Shown piece after piece: positions 24,167 through 35,729 of a DNA stretch of 64,000 nt. The notes under the pieces are model-generated. The model did no database searches, was not told where the DNA came from, and was given only the letters and a program-made list of their open reading frames with translations. Both the position numbers and the translations under genes were made by a program. Numbering within the stretch: position 1 is the stretch's first letter; each line of letters opens with the position of its first letter. The stretch spans positions 26,592,987 to 26,656,986 of the forward strand of contig OX637290.1 of NCBI GenBank assembly GCA_951799445.1. Reading direction: 5' to 3'. The stretch comes from Pseudisothecium myosuroides. Taxonomy: Eukaryota; Streptophyta; Bryopsida; Hypnales; Lembophyllaceae.

Positions 24167-24922
24167 CTAATTGCATGTACGAGTTGTCGCTGAGGTATGC
24201 GGGTGAGAAGGTCGAAATGGTGTGGCGGACGAGTATCTTGTGGCAAGATAGCTTGGGCGAAAATTGGATGGTCCTCCTTGACTGAAAACTGGGCGTTGGA
24301 AACGCGCGGCCAAAGCATCGACATGCGGTGATGTCACTCCTGTAGACTGCCAAAATTGCATCCTCTGCTCATGCTGTTGGAGCAATGTGGTTAGCATTTC
24401 CAAAGTTGGCATGTTTGACAGCGTGCTCACTTGGTTGTATACCGCCTCATAACTCGATGGTAGGGTATTGAGCATTCTCTCAACGAGATCAGTCTCTGAG
24501 ATTGTGTGACCTATTCCTCTGAGTTGCAGTTTAGTTTCTTGAATTTTGCGTATATACTCAGCAATGGACCCTCCCTCAGGTAGTCTAATTGAGTTCAACT
24601 TATCTAACAACATGAGTCTTGACGCATTGTTGGTCCTTTCAAACCTATCTTTCAGAGCGTTCCAAGCAATCCTTGGATCGGTAATCTCAGAGAGATCGTT
24701 GAATATTGACTCACAACACAACATAGTTATTGAGTATAGAGCCCGTGCTCTCCCTCTAGTTGTTTCTTCGGGTTCATTTATCACTGGGCAATTGGTCCCA
24801 ATGGGATCCATGTACTTCCAGGTGTTTTCTTTCATTAATAGCAACCTACAACGAGTCTTCCAAGTCTGATAATTTTCTATCGTGAGTTTGTGCCCTTCGG
24901 ACAGGACATCAGAGGTAGACAT
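24167..24922 (-). pseudogene. Copia gag region, ends at a stop inside the zinc knuckle
   Basis: A 251-residue frame with the plant copia Gag pattern: an N-terminal YQTWKTRCRLLL segment, then RLPEGGSIAEYIRKI and RMLNTLPSSYEAV. The CCHC zinc knuckle expected at the C terminus is present downstream as CGGEGHFLRDC, but a TAG falls between its first and second cysteines. Gag therefore ends early in this copy and the rest of the polyprotein is cut off. Confidence 0.88.
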
Positions 24923-25015
24923 GGTGTTGGAATGGATGGAATGGATGGAACAACTTGGGCACGCTAAGGTGAGGTTGGATCGATCTGCACCAAAGACCGA
25001 CTAAACCAGGCTAAT

Positions 25016-25172
25016 ATCTGCTCCGATCGTTCCTGCTTCCTGGACTGTCGATTCTACTTCGATCTCTGAATTCCCTCTTTTGGTAACGGTACTAATCTGC
25101 TCCGATTGTTCCTGCTTCCTGGACTGTCGATTCTACTTCGATCTCTGAACTCCCTCTTTTGGTAACGGTACT
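25016..25172 (-). repeat. 79-bp tandem duplication in the copia leader
   Basis: The unit from ATCTGCTCCGAT to GGTAACGGTACT occurs twice in a row (25016-25094 and 25095-25172) with very few differences. It lies in the untranslated leader between primer-binding site and gag, where it could affect packaging or translation. That role is inference. Confidence 0.85.
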
Positions 25173-25428
25173 TGAACAAAAGCCTTCTGTAAATCGCGAA
25201 CGTAAATTTGACGTATTGATTGCTGCATTATTTTCTCTATACTGATCATGTTATCTCCTATCTCAGATTGTGATTCTGTTCGTACACAGCGTGACTACCA
25301 ATCGATTATGAACTGTTCGAAAAAACAAACTTCCTCCAAAAGCTCGGTCATGCAGAAAAGAAAGACGCTTCCTAACACTCACAGATAATCAAATAATCAA
25401 AGACTGTTTCCTCAAAGCTCTGATACCA

Positions 25429-25646
25429 TGTTGTATATAATCACTCGTAAGACAAACACGATGATGCAAGTTTCCACCACACAAGTGAGATTGAATGCAC
25501 ATTGAAAACCAATATAAAAGGATCATAGGGATAGGGGAAAGAACCTTCAGCTAACAACCTAACGGACCTAATCATTCTATCTGCTAATGGACACAGTATA
25601 TCGATGACCTACGTATACGGATGAGTAGAGAACTGGATACTCAACA
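25429..25646 (-). repeat. Copia 5' LTR
   Basis: 218 bp, the partner of 20192-20409. In element orientation it is followed at once by the initiator Met-tRNA primer-binding site at about 25417-25428. Confidence 0.93.
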
Positions 25647-26058
25647 TATTTTTTGAAAATAAAATAATTATATGAAGAAAACATGAAATTTGAGAAAATC
25701 TTCCTACTTTAGCATTTGAAAAAAAAAATTCAACCTTAATTAAAAATTCAACATGACATAACATTGCTAAACAGGCCGCATCCCTTCTCCTTCAAGGAGG
25801 GATAATGCCTCCCAGGATTCCTGGGAGGTAATTAAGTTATAATTTGAATGTTATTATTGGTTCCTTCAAGTTGGTTTGTGTTAGTTCTCTAACATGGTTA
25901 TTTTGAGTTGGTAGTGAATCATTGGTTTCTAAAAAAAATAACTATAGTTGTTGAAGATTGTGATTGGCTACAGCCTTACAAGTGCTTTGTTTCTACCGTA
26001 GTTTCCAAGCTGGGGGCTCCCGCTATCCGGGGGAGCAAAAGGGACCCCTCAACGTTGG
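25647..26058. other. Non-coding flank of the copia insertion
   Basis: Continues the AT-rich sequence broken by the copia element. Contains a perfect palindrome CCTCCCAGGATCC-like core (about 25807-25827, with arms CCTCCCAGG and CCTGGGAGG). No gene seen. Confidence 0.4.
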
Positions 26059-26288
26059 TTAATCCTTAAACGTCTATGCAACCATTCTATGGCCGATAAA
26101 TGACAAAGAATCAAACTGTGTAGGACAGTAATGCAACTATTCATCCTCAAAATTTGTTGTGAAAAGGGAAGATCTTCTACACTAGCTTGACTTCCAATGA
26201 GCGCTTTTGCAATTTTTTAAGCCAATAATTCACATGGTAATGCAAAAGGATGATTTTGAGGGTCACCCCTTCGTCCTTTAAGGGTTAA
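26059..26288. mobile_element. Short TTAA-type element (copy F)
   Basis: Starts TTAATCCTTAAACG and ends CGTCCTTTAAGGGTTAA. It is a diverged 230-bp member of the TTAA-flanked family, with the right end better kept than the left. No coding capacity. Confidence 0.6.
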
Positions 26289-26403
26289 GAATGTTATGGA
26301 AGTACCAATCTTGATAGCCAACTTCACTATTTGATTTACCTAGTAGATGAGTGTTATACGGAGTAATTATCTTTCCATCCATTCTATCCTTCATTCTTAC
26401 TAG

Positions 26404-27200
26404 TGTAGCCCTGTGCCATTGCCACAACCAAAACAAAAACAAAAATCATTTTTTAAACCAAAAATAACTAAAAAATCCATAATTTTCCGATCGTGGGTCC
26501 AAACACCACGAAACAAAGTCCGGGCACCCCTCTTGGCCAAGGGCTTTCCAACGGTACCAAGAATGTGATAATTTGACTCACGGTTCAAAAGATACATAAT
26601 TTAGCATAATTTAAGATCCAAAAATAACTCAAAAATCCATAACTTCTGCACTGTAGGTCCAAACGCCATAAAACCAAGCCCGTGCACCCCTCCTCCCTGA
26701 GGGCTTTCCGACGGTACCAAGCACATTTTCGGGGGACACACGGTCCGGGAGATCTTGACGTGACAAACAAACAAAACAAAACAAGCAACATGTCTTAAGG
26801 TATAGACTAGTATAGTCCTATGCCATTGCCACACCCAAAACAAAAGTAAAAGTCATTTAAAAAACCAAAAATAACTCAAAAACCTATAACTTTTCCACTG
26901 TAGGTCCAAATGCCACAAAACAAAGCCCGTACATCCCTCCTCGCCGAGGGCTTTCCAACGGTACCAAGAACGTGAGAATTTGGCACATGGTTCAAAAGAT
27001 ACATAATTTAACATGATTTAGTAATTTTTAAGAACAAAAAATAACTCAAAAATCAATAACTTTCCACCGTCGGTCCCAACACCATGAAACCAAGCCCATG
27101 CACCCCTCCCCACCGAGGGCTTTCCGACGATACCAAGCACACCACCGGGGGACGCACGGTCCAGGAGATCTCAATGTGACAAACAAAACAAAACAAACAA
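26404..27200. repeat. Two-level tandem repeat, about 407-bp higher-order unit
   Basis: The segment from TGCCATTGCCAC recurs at 26414 and 26821 (period 407). Within each large unit are two diverged subunits of about 190-220 bp sharing AAATAACTCAAAAATC, GTAGGTCCAAA, GAGGGCTTTCC and GGTACCAAG. The order is A-B-A-B, the pattern of a young higher-order satellite or a duplicated dimer. Confidence 0.85.
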
Positions 27201-28176
27201 AGAATATACCATGCAAACTTAATAGAAGAGATTATTATATTACTATAACGGTCTACAACCTTTCATTAATTTAGGGTTTTGAAAATGAGTGTAAAAAATA
27301 GAAAAATGAGATTTCATCCATCAATTCTTTACTTCCGTTTCATCCATCCACACCAGAAGACTACTTGCATTCGTGGTACTTTGCACGCCAGTGCAGACTC
27401 CAGTTTGAATGTTTGGAACGGCAGAGAAGAACCTTCTGCAAGCAAGAGTAGCAGTGGTCCCAATCCATAATCAGTTCAAGCTGCTGTGAACACTGAACAC
27501 TGCTAAACTACAAATTTAAAATCGAGTTTTTTCACATTTTCTGTATCTTAAAATTTGTTCGGTAGAACTTCTCCTAAATTTAGCCACATTTGCGAACACC
27601 GAAGAGTACGGAAATGGATGTGCCAAAATCGTCAACGTAGTGATTTCTTGATACCTTGTTATTCCCTGAAATCCTCCCTTGCAAGCATCGTGCACCTGAG
27701 AAATTCTACTCGTGATTTTCTGCAGGCAACATCAACGAAATCACTACATTCACCTTAACAGCAGAAATCTTCGGAGACTTCGACACACGAAGTGCCCGGA
27801 AGAAGCGAACCCTCCACAACGTGCACTGTTCCGTACGCGCATTCAATAAACAATTGCGCCCCTGCACCACCAGATCTCCCGAATCTGAGGCCGCAGATTT
27901 GTACAAAAAGCAAATTCGATCATGTGTCAATTGATCGATTCTAAACTTAGAAAACCTAGATAATCATGTTCCTCAGAGGCTAGGGAAGAGTACCTTGATG
28001 TGCTGATCAGTGCAAGACCTTGGTGGAATGCGGCTCTTCTCTCTCGCATCCTCTGCTTGGGCATAGCCACTTTCTGATACAGTACAAGGATGGAAAATTG
28101 GGATTCACGACTTCGGCCGTAGTGGGGCACCAGCAGGTGTCGGCAAGAGTAGCTTCGGTGAGGGGTAGGAAGAGAG
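27201..28176 (+). promoter_or_regulatory. Upstream region of the amino-acid transporter gene
   Basis: Non-coding, moderate GC towards 28176. It presumably carries the promoter and 5' leader of the gene starting at 28177. Short frames on both strands were examined and none is recognisable. Confidence 0.35.
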
Positions 28177-31100
28177 ATGGAGCTGGATAGGATCAGCTCG
28201 TCGCACGATCCTTACAACATCGAGCTGCAGAAGGTGAGGTGGCGCCGGATGGTTGGATTCAAATTTGTGGGTAGTGGGAATCGCGCGGGATACTTTGAAA
28301 TTCAAATGTGGCTCGTGAAAATGGTCGGGGTGGTTCAAATTGAGGCTATGGTTAGGATTACGATGTGTGATTAGATTTAGATTTAGAACATTCAATCGCT
28401 TACTCGTCGAGGGGGGTTCGGAGATTCGGCGTGCGCTCTCTGGCTTGCTATGGAGGGTTGAAGATTTTTTTTCCTTTGTGGCATTAATTGCTGATAATCT
28501 GAAACGGAGGTTTGGGGTTAAGCTGTGGTTTTCATTTTTGAAGGTATGCGTGTGAAAGATTGATCTGTTGAATTCTGCCGTGGTCTGTAAAATCTACTGT
28601 TCATATATGGCGTGCTCAAAAATTTCAGAAGTTTGTCAGAAGAGGTTATCAGCTTCGGATCTAAAAGATCAGTCGTTTTCGTCTTCGTTTTCGATTTCGA
28701 AGATCCGACTTGCGCTCTCTGGCTTGCTATGTAGGGTTGATGATTTTTCTTTCTTTCATTTTTCATTCTGTGGCATTCCTCCACATTGTGCCGATGGAGG
28801 CTTGGGTTTTAAGGTTTGGTCTGAATTTCGAAGGTATGCCTGCGAATGATTCTTCTCTTGAATCTTGCCGTGGTTTGTCAAAACACCTGTTCATAAATGC
28901 CGTGGGTAAAATTTCAGAAGTAGTTACTAATACCTCGAATGATGGAATTTGTGTGCCTACTCATGATTATTGCGCTTGTTGAAAGACTTCTGATCCATCT
29001 TTGAGTAGTTCTCCACCATATCGTGACCCGATTTGTTGAACGGTCGCTGATAAAGTCGTGTTTTTTTTCTTGGTTCAATTTGCAGCAATCCTCTGTTCTC
29101 TTGGCGCCGCCGCAAAGGGTAAGTAGACTGTACTGTACCTGCAACGAAGTTTGCACTGTTTTGTCTGTCATATTCTAACCTAAATGAATGAATAGAAATG
29201 GCCCCCTTGCAGAAAACCTGACCGCATTAAGCCCTGTCAATTGTGATGCAAACCTTGCCAATTGTGACCGAATCTTGCTAATTGTCACACAACTAGTTTT
29301 TGTAGAACAGATATGGTGGTCAGTTCTCTGCTAATGGTCTTCTATAGATATTCGACAATACTAAATTTTTGTGTGGAATATAACATCTGAAGGGCGCTGA
29401 CGGAGAGCGTGCTACCGACTTGGAAGCATGGCTGCCTATCACTGCCGCAGACCGTCACGCGAATTGGAAGCATGCGGCGTTCCACAATGTGACGGCCATG
29501 ATGGGAGCTGGGGTTCTGGCTTTGCCCAATGCTATGGTCTATCTGACATGGTACCAATCTTCACTACCCTTGATCTGCCACCCTTCTCCTTTAATCTTGT
29601 TATCGTTACCTTCTCTTGACATTTTCTTCGACGTGGGAATGTTGTAGGGGTCCCGGACTATTGATGCTCATCTTATCATGGGTCATCACGCTCCTCACGC
29701 TCTGGCAGATGGTGGAAATGCACGAAGCGGTGCCGGGGAGACGGTTTGACAGGTACCATGAATTGGGACAAGAAGCGTTCGGTCCGAAATTAGGGCTTTG
29801 GATTGTGGTCCCCCTGCAGTTGGTGGTGGAGGTCGGAGTGGACATTGTGTACATGGTGACCGCAGGCAAATCAATGGAGCATGCGTACTCCATCACTTGT
29901 GAACACCAGTGCCCCTTGCAGGATAACATCGTGTTCTGGATTTTTCTCTTCGCCCTTGTCCAGCTTGTACTTGCTCAGCTTCCCAACTTCAACTCCATAG
30001 CCGGTATATCTCTCGCAGCAGCCATCATGTCCATCAGGTACTACTCTAGCCTTCTGAAAGGAATCACCATTTCCATGCATTCCTTATTGTTTAAGATAAA
30101 AATTGAAAGGCCACTTTGGGAGCTAGTAGTCTATTACTGTGACTTTCAAACCATATTCCTATTGTTCAAGAATGTAGTGTATGATTTTTTCTTTCTATTG
30201 GTAAGTTTTGTTACCTTTCTTGAAGCATTCTAAATGATTTATTTCAACTCCAGTAGATATACTAGCACCCCACTTTCGGCCAGTTGGGCACACTTTGGGA
30301 TTAACCTGTAAGCGTCCAAGTTAAAACTTGAAAGACCACTTTGGAAGCTCAACGGTCAATTATGGTAACTTTCATAACTTCTTTTTTTGTTCAAAACTGT
30401 AGACTGTAATTTCTTCTTTCGACTGGTACATTTCGTTACCTTCCTAAAAGATTTTATTGCAACTCCTAAAGATATGGAAGTGATCAGTTTTGACCATTTC
30501 AGCACTTAAAGGATAATCCATGAACCTCAAGACGACTTCCTAGGCCTTCAATTTCGGACATCTTCTCTGAACTTCTGGTATGTTTGACAGCTATTCTACC
30601 ATAGCATGGGTCATTCCAGCTCACTACGGCCACACACTTCCTGGAGACATCCAATTGCTGCGGCCAGTAAGCTACGGAATGCCGCAATTCAAACCCGTCC
30701 AGATAGTGGCACCCGGTGGATCCAAGCTCCAGACAGTTCCCGAGGATTTGACAACTGCCGACCGTTGGTTCGGTGCCTTCACCGCACTGGGAACAATGGC
30801 ATTCGCGTATGCAGGCCACAACGTAGTTTTGGAAATTCAGTCCACCCTTCCCTCCACTCCACAAGAGCCATCGAAGGTAGCCATGTGGCGCGGTGTGAAA
30901 TTTGCATATGGAGTTGTTGCAGCTGGGTATTTTCCTGTTGCATTGGTTGGTTATTGGGCTTACGGTAACCAAGTGACGGACGACATCATCACGTTCGTCT
31001 CAAAACCAACGTGGTTGGTGGTCATTGCCAATTTAATGGTCGTCATTCATGTCATTGGAAGCTACCAGGTACTACCAAACCATTTCAGATGCTTTCATCT

Positions 31101-32034
31101 TCATTCAAATTCTTCTTTTTTCAGAGTGTTTTCATGTTTAAGCGAGTTCTGGAAATTTCAGGTTCTGTTTTTCTTGAACAAATACAGTTATCCTTATAGT
31201 CATTCAATGTGGGGGTGCCGACCTTGTTTCATTGAAAAAATAGGGTGAATATAATGAATAATGGCGTGAATAGACTTTCGCAAGCCTTTTGTGGTGGTTC
31301 AATCATGAATCTGAATAAAGTGTATTTGAGGAAAACTCTATTGCATTGCAGATTTATGCGATGCCAGTGTATGACATGCTGGAATCAACTCTGGTGGGGC
31401 CCTTAAAATTCAAACCCACAACGCTTCTTCGACTTGTCACCCGATCTATCTACGTCGCCTTCACAATGTTCGTAGCCATGACGTTTCCATTTTTTTCAGC
31501 TCTTCTCGGATTCTTCGGAGGATTCGCTTTCTCTCCAACCACTTACTTTGTAAGTTGATCTCCCACATGTTTTAATATTTATTCAACCTTGTATTATCAC
31601 ATATGCTTTTTACTGACAAATCACCCTACATCTGCTTTGGCCTTGTTTCATTATGTCTGAAAATATTTATTTTTTCAGAGACTGATCTGACTGATCTTGT
31701 CTGTACCGAGTCCCCGCAGTTGCCTTCGATCATGTGGTTGATGATCTATCGGCCAAGTCGGTTGAGCTGGAGTTGGATTGTCAATTGGGTAATCCTTCTC
31801 ACGTCTTCAATCTTGAATTGTTTCAATACCGTAGATTTTAGTGATTTCGACCTCTGAATTGTCTCTCGTATAGGAATATGGAGTGATTCCATCATTTACT
31901 GAAGCTATCTGCAATGATTTGAATATATGCAGGCGGTGATCGTGTTCGGCGTGGTTCTGATGTTTTTGTCGACTATCGGTGGTTTTCGGTCCCTGATGGT
32001 AGAAGCAAGAGATTTCCATTTCTATAAAACATGA
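28177..32034 (+). CDS. Lysine/histidine transporter-like amino-acid permease (AAAP family), seven exons
   Basis: A plasma-membrane proton-coupled amino-acid importer of the plant LHT group. Exons 28177-28233, 29393-29550, 29648-30037, 30591-31068, 31352-31549, 31720-31788 and 31933-32034 sum to 1452 nt (483 residues plus stop), all with GT/AG and matching phase. Signature segments: AAFHNVTAMMGAGVLALP at the first membrane helix, LSWVITLLTLWQMVEMHE, GRRFDRYHELGQEAFG, LPNFNSIAGISLAAAIMS, MAFAYAGHNVVLEIQST, PSKVAMWRG, GYFPVALVGYWAYGN, VIHVIGSYQIYAMPVYDM, AMTFPFF and GFFGGFAFSPTTYF. About eleven hydrophobic helices are expected. The length is slightly above the usual 440-450 because of the N terminus and a longer exon-4 loop. 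Start is the ATG opening exon 1, whose donor (AAG/GTGAGG) is strong. First exon is small and intron 1 is 1.16 kb. Confidence 0.94.
28420..28925 (+). repeat. Tandem duplication of about 285 bp inside intron 1 of the transporter gene
   Basis: The segment from TGCGCTCTCTGGCTTGCTAT (about 28430) recurs at about 28712. Further shared words are GGTTTGG, GAAGGTATGC, CTTGCCGTGGT/TCTGCCGTGGT, TTCATA and AAATTTCAGAAGT. The copies differ by substitutions and small indels, so the duplication is not very recent. Confidence 0.7.
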
Positions 32035-32927
32035 GCAGTTCTTTATATCACTTGCGGACTACCTGTGTGCTCAAATTTATTCTTCTTTGTGTTTTCACGT
32101 TTTCAGATGTGTAAAATCTTAGTTTGATGAATGTGGGGTCGTATGCTGTGCTGTTGAGTAAAATTCGAGGTAAAATTGCCACTGAATTTCTCAAAGATTG
32201 ACTTTGTTCTTTAGATTTGCAAAATAGAACTTAAGATTCCAATTAATTATTCCATTAAGAGAACGCTCAGAATACTATATGCTAGGTAACAGTTTCAACG
32301 TTGAAAACTGATCTTCATGCTTTGTGATTGGAGACTCCTCTCCATATTGTCAATATTGGAGACTTGTCTGTCTCTAATTAAAAAATGAAAGAAAAAATGA
32401 AAGAAGATGCAATTTTCACCTTAAGCCAGCTCTTGGTCATAAGGCTTGGTCGCCCAGGCCCAAGAATGTACTAGTGCACCCATAGCAAAGATAAAATTGA
32501 ACACTGAAATTGAAAAAAAAACATATCTTTGACTATTGAATGCTTCTTGCAGAACCAAATACTCAGTGAACTTCATGTAGTTTCAGTTGGTCTGATTAAA
32601 ACCTCATTTCTGTAATTTTAGAGCTTTAAGGTCACAATCTTGACACTGAAACAAATATCACCATCAATACTTGCTGATATACGTAGCATTTGATTGTTTT
32701 TTACAATGTCAGCATAGCAATGTGGCTCTATTACGAGTGCAGTGTGTGAAGCGAGTCAAATGATATATACAGTGATGATGATTCCAGACTGAGGGACTTG
32801 ACTTGGACTAATCACTTTACATATAATTTACAAGAAGAAAGTCTCTGCCTCAATTCAAATGAAGTATGAGTGCACACTAAAGAGACTGGACTATTGTTTT
32901 TGGAAAATTTGAAGAATGTGAGCTATC
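32035..32927 (+). other. Transporter 3' flank
   Basis: Sequence after the transporter stop codon, beginning with the presumed 3' untranslated region. No further gene or bounded repeat is recognised before the element at 32928. Confidence 0.4.
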
Positions 32928-34322
32928 TTAACCCCTAATGACCCAAGGGGACTGTATTTTCAAAATGGGCCAAAACTGCCAAGAACTTGAGCAATTTTTT
33001 TGCTCCTTTTTTCTCAAGATAAGATAGAATATTACCTGAGGATCTTGAAGTTCACATTGAGAGTGAGCACCTCAAAAAAATTCAGATCATTTGACCACAT
33101 AGTTTAGTAGATATTTAAGTTTGAAGTTTTATTAGGGTCACCGGAAAAACAAGTCAGAGCACTTTGAAGGAGCATATCTGAGTGAGAATATTTTGAAATG
33201 ATGTTAAGGTAAAAGATGAGATGAGATGAGATGAGATGAGAATATACAAGTAAAATTTCACAACATCCGATCCCAAGCATTTTTCAGTTCATGGTGAAGC
33301 TTGCAATACACAGTGGTATTGATTGAAATGAGAGTAGTGTTTATCAAAAAGAAAAGAAAAAGAATAGGACACTTGTCTTCTCCTTGATCGAACTCCTTGG
33401 ATTTGACCTTTTTGAGGTGGGCAAGAATCACATTGGTTGTCTGACATTACTGTCTATGCCCAAACTGAACCCCAAAAAATGAGTTGTGAACTACACTACA
33501 CCACTAACTTTAAAAATTCCACAAGGTAGAATTTAACTTGGGATTTGATGAAACTATTGCCATTGGATTTATAATGCAGTCTATTTTTTAGAAATATATT
33601 TTATTTTTGAAAAAATTCAAATTTTGAAAACGTGAAGCTCCAAAAAACGGGGCATTGACTAGAAAATGGTTGCTTGAATCAATAGGGGTTCATGGCCACT
33701 GATTTCAAGCCTCATTGTCCATCACTCTGTTTATTGTCATTTTGCAATTAGATATGAATGAAAAAATTTATATTTATTTTTCAGAGATGAAGTCATAAAT
33801 CTATCAAATACAAAATATACTCAACAAATCTGAAATTTTCACCATAGATGTATATTATAGTTTATAATATCATGGAATAAACCAAAGTTACTATGTCACT
33901 CTAAAATTAGAAAATCAACAAACTACGGTTGTAGGCCCAAAGTTCATATTGCAATAAAATATTAAAATTTACGAATTCTTCAAAATTTCCAACTGGAGTA
34001 GAAACAACACTTGATAATCTTCATTTCATCAGTTGGACTCAAATTCAAAAATGTCATTTTTATGGATAAAAATCACATCAAGAGTAAATAGAAAGAAATG
34101 GTCAAAATATCCTACAAGGGTGATCCATGGATTAAGCATCTTCAACTTTAGAAAACTTAATAACACCATAATGAGGGAATTTCCAATACTATTCAATGAA
34201 AATATACTCAAGCCACTTCTTCTTTTTTAAATTGGATGAAAAACGTTTTTTTTCCATCCTACAATCTTAGGTGAAATTATCCAAACAAACACTTGGTGTC
34301 CGTAGCAACATTACAGGGTTAA
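32928..34322. mobile_element. TTAA-flanked element (copy H)
   Basis: Starts TTAACCCCTAATGACCC and ends in ACAGGGTTAA, sharing its right TTAA with copy G. Its left interior matches copy A in outline: AAACTGCCA, a GGATCTT segment, TTTCAGA/ATTCAGA then TTTGACCACA, and a run of ATATCTG. That makes it a distant member of the same family. The pentanucleotide run (GAGAT)n is at about 33212-33240. Confidence 0.6.
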
Positions 34323-35729
34323 CTCCTAAATCCCTAAGGCCTTCTTGGAATTTGTTCAAAACTACACAAAAAGTCTAAGTTTTGATAAGCTTTTAAAAAA
34401 AATTGTAACCATAAGAATTCAAACTAGATGCTTTTTGGATCACGTAGCAAAAATAAACACAAGAATATCACTTATAGAATGAAAGATTTTAAATTTTTTA
34501 TCAAGACAATGTTATTACTATAAAAGTGATTGGAGGTCTTTCAATCTTCTTTCACATGTCAAATTTAGAATTGAGATCATAAAAAAAATGTGTTAAAGGA
34601 CATAATATGCAATACCATTTCAATTTACGGCTTTTACAAATTCTACTCTACAATTTTTTTAAATGAATTTCAAATTTGATTTTCCCTCCAATTTTGAGTG
34701 TATTTGAGACTCAACTCCAAGAGCCTCTAATACTAAATAATCAAAATTTGCAATGGACACCCTTGCATACAATCATTAATAGAAAAATCCTAAACAATTT
34801 TTCTAAAATTGGATTTTTGATGCTTAAAATAAAATATAATCCCTCAAGGCCTAAGAAGACAAAATGTCTTTTCTTCAAACTTTCAATGGCAAATTCTCAA
34901 TAGGATGAAACAAATCTCGATATTTTATAAAGCGGGGTCTTGTGTAGTAACAAGTTGACATAATCTTTGCATTTTTGGATTTTCAAAATATCAATGTGAG
35001 AAGTATTGAAAATTTTATTTAGAATATTTATTCTTGTAGAAGGGAAAAGTGGGCATAAATTTTGGATAGGGTCTGAGTAAAAACAATGAATGCAATTTTT
35101 TTTTAAGTTGTTCCAAAAGATATGTTGATAATATCAACCATTGAATTTTAAAAATTGATGCACATATGTATGTATATGTATATAATCCCATTTTAGAAGG
35201 AGGGGGGAAACATTATTCATCTTCTTATCATTTTTCTTCCTCCAAAGCTATGTTTTTTGTCCAACAATGCTAGCATGTGAGTCCAAAGATGTGAGCCTAG
35301 AAGTCTTGAACCTAGTTGTAGATATGTACCTACAACCATTTGAAGGTGTTTATATATGTACCTATAATATAACTATAATATAATATAAAAGAGTTTGTAA
35401 TATAGGTACTTATAATGTAGACACCTTTAATTATAGAGGGTGTCTATAAAATAAACTCCTAGGCTCATGGGCTCATAGATTCTATGCTCACATGCTAGCA
35501 CTCCCCGTTTTTTGCCTATAAGTTGATCATCTAAAATTGTTCTAATCTAAAAATCTAATGGTCAATATTTCCCACAATTTGACTCCATGCATGTTAGAAA
35601 AAATAGTCTTTACTTTTTGATGGTTACAATTAAAAAATTCAAGCACATCCATGTACAAAAAAATATCAAAGTAGGATGATTCATTGAAAACCCCTATTGT
35701 CGAGAACTTGTTAGGCCTCGAGGGGTTAA
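34319..35729. mobile_element. TTAA-flanked element (copy G), abutting copy H
   Basis: Starts TTAACTCCTAAATCCC and ends CTCGAGGGGTTAA, 1411 bp. Its left end and following text (GGCCTTCTTGGAATTTG, then AAAAAGT and TTTTGATAAG) resemble copy Q at 58859. The CCCCTAAAT-type end is the same subgroup as the autonomous element at 60094. No transposase frame. Confidence 0.62.

Larger units (their letters stand above)
20192..25646 (-). mobile_element. Complete Ty1/copia LTR retrotransposon, disabled
   Basis: Two 218-bp LTRs (20192-20409 and 25429-25646) begin TG and end CA and differ at about nine positions by eye. The 5-bp target duplication TATTT is present at 20187-20191 and 25647-25651. Read on the minus strand, the primer-binding site TGGTATCAGAGC directly follows the 5' LTR (25429-25646), and a GAGGGGGAG polypurine tract precedes the 3' LTR. 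The order gag, protease, integrase, reverse transcriptase, RNase H is that of Ty1/copia. The polyprotein frame is broken by several stops, so this copy cannot make its own proteins. Confidence 0.96.

Noticed and set aside
22234..24353. Several plus- and minus-strand frames of 60-130 codons inside the copia element
   Set aside because: They overlap gag, integrase or linker sequence in other phases and lack any recognised motif. They are shadows of the retroelement.
33212..33240. Regular short-period repeat that could suggest a CRISPR-like array
   Set aside because: It is a plain GAGAT microsatellite without spacers, in a plant nuclear context.
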